Positions 46,331-64,000 of a stretch of 64,000 nucleotides of DNA are shown piece after piece. Each line of letters opens with the position of its first letter. The first letter of the stretch is position 1. The stretch covers positions 52,292,621 through 52,356,620 of the forward strand of contig NC_134280.1 of the NCBI RefSeq assembly GCF_949628215.1, written 5' to 3'. Made by a program: the position numbers and the translations under genes. The notes under the pieces are model-generated. The model searched no databases and was not told the DNA's origin. It worked only from the letters and a program-made list of their open reading frames with translations. The DNA comes from Phalacrocorax aristotelis. Taxonomy: Eukaryota; Chordata; Aves; Suliformes; Phalacrocoracidae.

Positions 46331-46915
46331 TGTCATGGTTTCAGCTGGGATAGAGTTAATTTTTTTCACTGTAGCTGGCATAGTGCTGTGCTTTGGACTT
46401 AGTATGAAAATAAAGTTGATAACACACCGATGTTTTAGTTGTTGCTGGGTAGTGCTTATACCAGTCAAGGACTTTTGTAGCTCCCCATGCTCTGCCAGGT
46501 GCACAAGAAGCCAGGAGGGGAGGGAGCACAGCTAAGAGAGCTGATTCAAACTGGCCAAAGGGATATCCTGTATCATGTAATGTCATGCCCCGTGTATTAA
46601 CTGGGAGGAGCTGGCCAGGGGACACAGGTAGCAATCATGACTTGGGGACAGGCAGCATCAGTCAGCAGGTAGTGAGGGACTGTATTGCTTGTGTTTATTT
46701 TTCCCTTTTCCCTCTTTTCCTTTTCATTACATTATCATCATCATTATGATAATGATTATCATCATTACTACTTTAATTATGAAACTGTTCTTACCTCAAC
46801 CCACAAGTTTTCTTACTTTTGCTCCTCCAATTCTCTCCCCCATCCCACAGGGGTGGAGGGAGCGAGCGAGCAGCCGCATGGGTGTTTAGTTACCGACTGG
46901 GGCTGAACCACGACA
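46331..46915 (+). mobile_element. Solo LTR (ERVL-like), 585 bp
   Basis: Begins TGTCATGGTTTCAGCTGGG and ends GGGGCTGAACCACGACA, with terminal TG...CA and a perfect 5-bp duplication TTCCC (46326-46330 and 46916-46920). Five-bp duplications fit ERVL-class elements, and this LTR start is one I associate with common bird ERVL-type LTRs. It holds an AATAAA near 46408 and a pyrimidine/ATCATT-rich stretch at 46700-46780. No internal viral sequence is present. Confidence 0.85.
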
Positions 46916-47435
46916 TTCCCTCATCACTCCCTGCAACTGGAAGGATAGAGAGCAACAGTACTTGTGCTCCTGATCCCTTAACCAGTCGTCCCAAGGCCCT
47001 GAAGTCTCTTTTGATTGCCTTTGGACTTTAGTGCAACTTCATTGCTGTCTACATTTTAAAAAAATAATCAATAGCAGATAATAATCTCAGGCCATTACCA
47101 GGGTAGGAAGTTCTCATCACATCTTTAACCCGGGCTCCAGGGAGGCAGCAGACTTCCCTAAGAAGTTGGTCTGGTCAGCAAATTGGACCTTCTGTTCCCC
47201 TCAAAAGAGTCTTCTGTGACAATGACCCATCTTTTTTTCTTCATGGAAGTCATTCTGACACAGCACATAGGCCAACTTAACCTTGGTGACACCTCCAGCC
47301 TAGATTGAGCTGTTGTCCTTGTCATTGTTTGGTTCCCCTTGCAGAGCCTTGTACCTATTATATAAGAGCACCTCTGAAGATGAGGTAGTCACGGAGGAGG
47401 TTTGCATGCTGTGCGGAGCACCATTCCCCCCACTA
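46916..47435 (-). mobile_element. CR1 ORF1-derived remnant, antisense
   Basis: Read on the minus strand, it gives LLRGTEGPIC, LREVCCLPGARVKDV and IKRDFRALGRLVKGSGAQ, the esterase-like ORF1 of CR1 as I remember it, with stops and frameshifts. It lies in the same orientation as the RT remnant on the other side of the solo LTR, but the endonuclease part between them is missing. The right boundary is approximate. Confidence 0.7.
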
Positions 47436-50400
47436 TGTGCACTTTTATAATTACTTAGTGATACATTTTTAAAATAGCATTAAGCATTTTAGATCAACCC
47501 GAATGCTCCACATTAAGCTGACTGCTATCACAGAAATTATGCATTCAAGGTGAGAAAACATTGTCCTGTGACACAGTGCCAAGCTCCTGAATCTAATCCA
47601 TAAACACAGACAGCACAGACATGGGAGATAAGGTCAGTATACTTCATTCACTGTAGTTATTTTATAACTGGAGATAATTTTAAAATAAATTGAATCAACC
47701 TTCATTCTCTTCCAATAGTAAATGCATTAAAATTATAAAAGTTGTCCATTTGTATCTAGTCTGCTTCATATTTCAGATTAGTACACTTAATGTTTAAAAC
47801 ATGTTCTAACTGAATTCTTTGAATACTCCAAACAGCAGTACTTTCATAGTTCTCCCACACATGGAAACACAGACATAGCTAAGATCAATTTCAATCTAAT
47901 CGCTTTCCACAAATTCACTTCTCTCACCTATATGCAAATTGTATTTCAAGAGTTACTTATACTGTAAGTATAGACTATTTGTTCTTACAAAACTAATTAT
48001 GCTTTTTGGCAAGATAGTAACAAAAATCCTTCTAAAATATGTTGTAGTATAAAAACAGATCAGCTTGTGTTTCTAAGCAAGCTTCCTGAAGATCTAGGAG
48101 AGAAAGTTGAAGCCTTCAGTAGGCTACAACTTAAAACTTCAGAGAAGATTGTTAATATGGGGTGTCATTTTTCCTACTTATACTAAGAAAACACATATTT
48201 GCATTTCTTCCTAGACATCCTGTTCTCATTGATGTAATTAAATGTTTTAATAATTCAAGATACACTACTTCTCTTTACACCCCCACACATCATCACTGGT
48301 TGATTAGCATTGAAATGAAAAGCTAATAAATATTAAAATGCTAAATACATGCTTTATCAGCCACAAGAACACCAACATTTAAGTAAATTAATTCTCACTT
48401 TTCTTATCTTTCCATGCACTGGAGAAATGCGAAGGCAAACTGTAAACTTCAGAACACAAATTGGGATAGAAAGTGACACAGGCTAGCACAAAGAACAATT
48501 TGAACACAGTTAATTTCGTAGTAGGTGCTAAGTACATTAAGGAAATAAAGGAAACTCAGTTGTGAAAGATTCCTTTCAACTATCATTTGTTAAAAAAAAT
48601 AAACTCCTTATAAAAAACACTCTGAACAGGACAGTAAAACCCAAAATGTTAGCTTGATAATACACTAACACTACAGACTAGCATTTGATTAATAATCACT
48701 GAGCATAGATAGCAATCCTTTTAAATAAGAGGACCTCAGATTACTTCTATGATTGACTGTAAAGCTAAGAGATGCTACGTAAACCAAATCTTTAAAACTC
48801 ATTAATTACAGATTAGCAGATAAAGCCAGTTCTTACTGTAGCTAAAATAGCACATAACAAGGTCTATTTCATTACTCTTCATTTGGACACCACTCATCTA
48901 GAGAGTTTCAATCCCTTCATAATGCAGAGGATTTTCTCCATAACCACACACTGTTCTTCCCTCGTCCCTTACCCTCCAACATTTTCCTTCGAACAATGCA
49001 ATCTCACTACTGCCTCATTCTGTCCTCTAGACTGGCATACTGTAACTTTTTTTGAGAAAGTAGCACCTAGAAGAGTTAGAAGAAGGCATCTACCCAGAGA
49101 TGAATGCTTAAAATACTTTTGAGCTTTTACCATGTTAGTCCCACCAGATGATCCCATTAAGAACCAGTGTAACTTGCTAACTAATGTACAAGACTGAATA
49201 AAAAAGACTGAGACCTGAATTGTAAGATCAGTCTATACACAAAGAATCAAATTGTGGTGCTCTCCAACAGAGACATAATACACTTTCATTTAGATGATAC
49301 ATTTATTAAATTAGAATGAAAAACTTAATGTACTTTAGAGTGCAAGAAACACATTTGGACACTGGACCTCAATACAGAGAAACAATGTCTCCAGAATTAT
49401 TACAGCGAAAAACATCCTCTGTACGGTATTACATATCAACCAAACAAGCAGTAACATTTGTAAGGGAAAAAACATTCAGTACCATCAGCAGATGCAAAGA
49501 GCAGTAGAGAAGTAAGTAGCAAGGATCTAACTAGACAAAAAATGTTCCTACCTTTAGCAAGTTTAGGCTCTTGGCAGGACTCAAACTAGTACTAGGAGCA
49601 CTAACTTTTAGCAGATGCCAGTCTTATACAGCTGGCTTTAGCTCCAAGCTGCTTGAAGCTGTTGAGCAGAAGAGCAGCATCAAACACAGGATTATCCCAT
49701 TAGCATTTTGTCAAAAGCTACAATCATGAGTGAAAATTTGTCTTAAATCAAGAAACAGACTTTCAGTTCCAGTATCTTAATTTCACAGACCCTAAACACT
49801 CCCTGCCTTTTTTCCATCTCTCCTATTCAAACCTGACAATGAACAGTCTGACTGAGAGGATATGTATGCTGAAAAGCTGAGCAGACTTATGATCAGGGTT
49901 TTGTTCTTTTTAATAAAGATAAGGTAGCACATCTTGACATAAGAGCTTCACCTATAATGCTTAAATCAAGATAAGAAAACCCAGAACAAAACTTAAGTAT
50001 AGCATAACATGCTGAAATCCATCTACTGGCCGTACTGCTCCTACATTTCCCATCTTCAACTCATATCTACCCTGTTTTGCGTAACATTTGCCTAGAACTA
50101 AAAAAATTTCTAAGAACAGAAGCCTCCCTAAGAGGTCCAGAGACTTGTTTATTAAACCTGGCTAACTTAACATTTGCACTTACCCCTCCTGGTGTTTGGA
50201 TTGAAAGGTGTTTATTCAGTGCTTGAAATAGAGCTGTAATAGGATGCAGTACAATTTACCAGCCATTAAGTTGAACCACGACCACTTGCTTTTATAAAAA
50301 GCTGTATTATGGATCCCAATGTTTTAATATAAAAATTAAAATATATACATTTTCCCTGAATTGTTCAATCCCTAGCAATTCATGCTATCTGCGTAGAAGT

Positions 50401-52433
50401 TAGAGCAAGGGACTCTTCCTGGAGATATCTAAGCATTAGATACTTAACGAGATTTACCCTTTTGGGTGATGATGTCACAAATCACTGTGCTATAAAGACC
50501 AAATGCCTCTACACCTACTCAATCAAAACATTTACCATGATTGTAGGGATGGGGCAAGACTAGTTTCTTGATTAACACTTTATTTTGGAAAATAAAAATA
50601 TTGTGACTGCATAACTAAAGCACACAGAAACCATAGCCTTGAATCCCATTACTGAAAAGCCAATTGGAGGATGTAGAAAGACACTTATGCTTTCAATGGT
50701 AAATTTATGATTGTAAGGGATTCATAACAAAACTTGAAATCATATTATGAAAAGACAGCTTTAAAAGGTCAGAAACTGGAATGATTTTTGGTGCTGTATT
50801 TTGAAAGTTTCACTACCACTTTAATAATAAAAAAATATTCATGCTTTACTGCCAGTGCTACCTAAAGGCTTCTTGAATGAAGGGGGGATAAAAATCAGCT
50901 TTTCAGCAGATAAAGATGGTATTTTAACCATGGGACATGAAACAAAGTATTGGGAAAAAGAGAACATGGGTCCCTTTCCCCTGTTTCAAACATGGCTTTA
51001 ACGTTCTCGTGAATCGCTCAAGAGCCTAGATTTCAAGTGTACATTCATTCCAGCTCTTGAAAATATAAAGGTCTATGGCTATTGTAGAAAGTATTTGAAA
51101 TCAAATATTAGAAAGAAAAACAGAAACATTGCACATCACTGGAAAAAATAAACTGGTGCATACTATTTAAAGTGCATTACTTTACCAGCTACAAAAACAG
51201 ACACAGCAGAAGTTTATCCAACTGGTGTAACTGGTGCATACTGTAAGATTCTGCAGCTCCAAGATGAACTTATCTGAAAAAAATAACACTAACAATAAAT
51301 ACAAGCAACCTCCAACCTCCTCTGAGGATCAGACTATAACTCCGATATGTTTAATTTTCTCTCACAATTTATTTCTATCTGCATCAAATAACTTGACTAT
51401 GGCAATTGTAGTCAAGTCACTGAGCAACTCATAATGCCATTCAAAAATTCTGAAGCTACTTTTCGTGCTTATTTCAGATTACAGGAGAAAATACAATACT
51501 TTTTCCACTGTTATAAAATGATAATTTTGATGAAATGTAGGTGTAAAGAAAGAAGCTTTATAATCAGACAACACCCTAAATAATTGTTTACAGCTTCAGT
51601 AATTTTCCAGGTGTCAAGTGTTTCCTTCTGCACTTATTTTTTGAATAGCCATGGGAATGCAGAAGTAAGAGTGCAATTAACTATGGGAGTACATTAGGGC
51701 TCAGTCCTGTTCTCTGCTACAGCAATACAAACTGTACAAGTTAAGTTACCTGTTAAGATTTTACAGATATAACAATTCTATATGGGAGGATAAAGCCCCA
51801 AATGCACGCCAGATAATATATTGCTTTGGTGCTCAATGACTAGATTGAATAGAATATGCTCATTACAAATACCAATAGCGCAATCTAAGAAATTCACCTT
51901 ATTAAATAAAAAAATCTTTAATCAGAAACAGTTGAACATATCACAGCAATAACTAAACACCACAGGACAAGGAAAGGATCTTTCTTTTAATGTCTGGCAG
52001 AAACAGGCTGCTTGATGAAACCTAAATATGTTAACAAATCAAGTTATGTTTAAAGAGCAAACCCTCCACAGAAAAAATTTCTTTTCAAGCAAACAAACAG
52101 TAGTAAAACCTGTACTGCATAGAGTTCCTTTGTAAGAATAAGGTGGGGGGGGAAAGCAGCTCTCCTCCCCACCCCATCAGAATATAGTCACGCAGGGCAC
52201 AGCTGATAAAGATGCTTCAATGCTGCATTGTAGGACATAAGCTAAACTGAGTATGTACAGACTGAGAAAGAAAGTGAAGAAGATCCAAATGTCCAAGCAG
52301 AAAAGGGGTATAATCTCTCACACAGGATGCGCTAACAGAAAGCTGTTGGGAAATTCTTCCTCTAGCTAAATCCCTGGCTTGGCAAGTAAAAATAAGTGGC
52401 ATTGAGGACGGGGACTATGCAGGAAGTAGGGAT
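47436..52433. other. Intergenic sequence and probable TOLLIP 3'UTR
   Basis: AT-rich, with no recognised element. The right part must include the TOLLIP 3'UTR (minus strand). Candidate minus-strand AATAAA signals appear as TTTATT at 50211-50216, 50148-50153 and 49302-49307, among others; I cannot tell which is used. No other coding exon was found. Confidence 0.5.
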
Positions 52434-63884
<11,451 letters not shown>

Positions 63885-64000
63885 TTATCAAGTTAATTGC
63901 CCTGGAAAAAAAAATCTTAAAATTATTCTTGACTAACACTTCCTTCTTTTATTATTCTATTTCATTTTGCCAATTCTGTTTTTAAGATTCCTTTTGAAAT

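Noticed and set aside
46685-47031. Small plus-strand ORFs with Tyr/His or Ser/Pro runs
   Set aside because: They fall in the LTR's ATCATT-rich stretch and adjacent CR1 remnant; low complexity.

Overview
The window is vertebrate, almost certainly avian, nuclear DNA. It is AT-rich, the genes are split into many short exons with GT-AG introns, and it carries CR1 LINEs ending in the ATTCTATG-type 3' tail plus two solo LTRs of the kinds seen in bird genomes. No bacterial, organellar or CRISPR-like features were seen.

Positions 1497-41392 (+ strand) hold one complete gel-forming secreted mucin gene. I reconstructed 41 coding exons by hand; every junction keeps phase and no in-frame stop appears. 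They total 11,427 nt including the stop, or 3,808 residues. The order is: TATA box; signal peptide; D1, D2, D' and D3 von Willebrand assemblies (exons 4-28), each with a CGLC motif; a cysteine-rich linker (exons 29-30); one giant 6,093-bp exon (27498-33590) with four CysD domains and about 14.5 copies of a 309-bp Pro/Thr/Ser repeat; then a short C-terminus with a CFC...FFSPG module, VWC modules and a C-terminal cystine knot. Domain similarity and convergent synteny with TOLLIP identify it as the MUC5B orthologue (alpha-ovomucin/MUC5B class).

The C-terminal half departs from a textbook MUC5B. The whole D4 assembly (VWD4-C8-TIL, with its GDPH site) is absent: only a 380-bp intron lies where it should be. 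A decayed fifth CysD (33738-34035) has frameshifts and lost cysteines, but it is neatly spanned by phase-compatible splice sites, as if former exon sequence has become an intron. Two same-orientation CR1 copies in introns 18 and 40 are identical for about 1.07 kb except for one base found, and then diverge abruptly, which suggests gene conversion.

Positions 41393-52433 are intergenic and probable TOLLIP 3'UTR. They include an antisense CR1 with a 585-bp solo LTR (5-bp TSD) lodged between its RT and ORF1 remnants, and one unexplained 233-codon antisense ORF. Positions 52434-63866 (- strand) carry the last three coding exons of TOLLIP (end of C2, proline/glutamine-rich linker, CUE domain), with a 9.6-kb intron before the final exon. 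The upstream TOLLIP exons lie beyond the right edge.

The two genes converge tail-to-tail, as MUC5B and TOLLIP do in mammals. MUC5B supplies the polymer of airway, oviduct or mucosal mucus. TOLLIP is an endosomal and Toll-like-receptor adaptor. They are physical neighbours rather than pathway partners.
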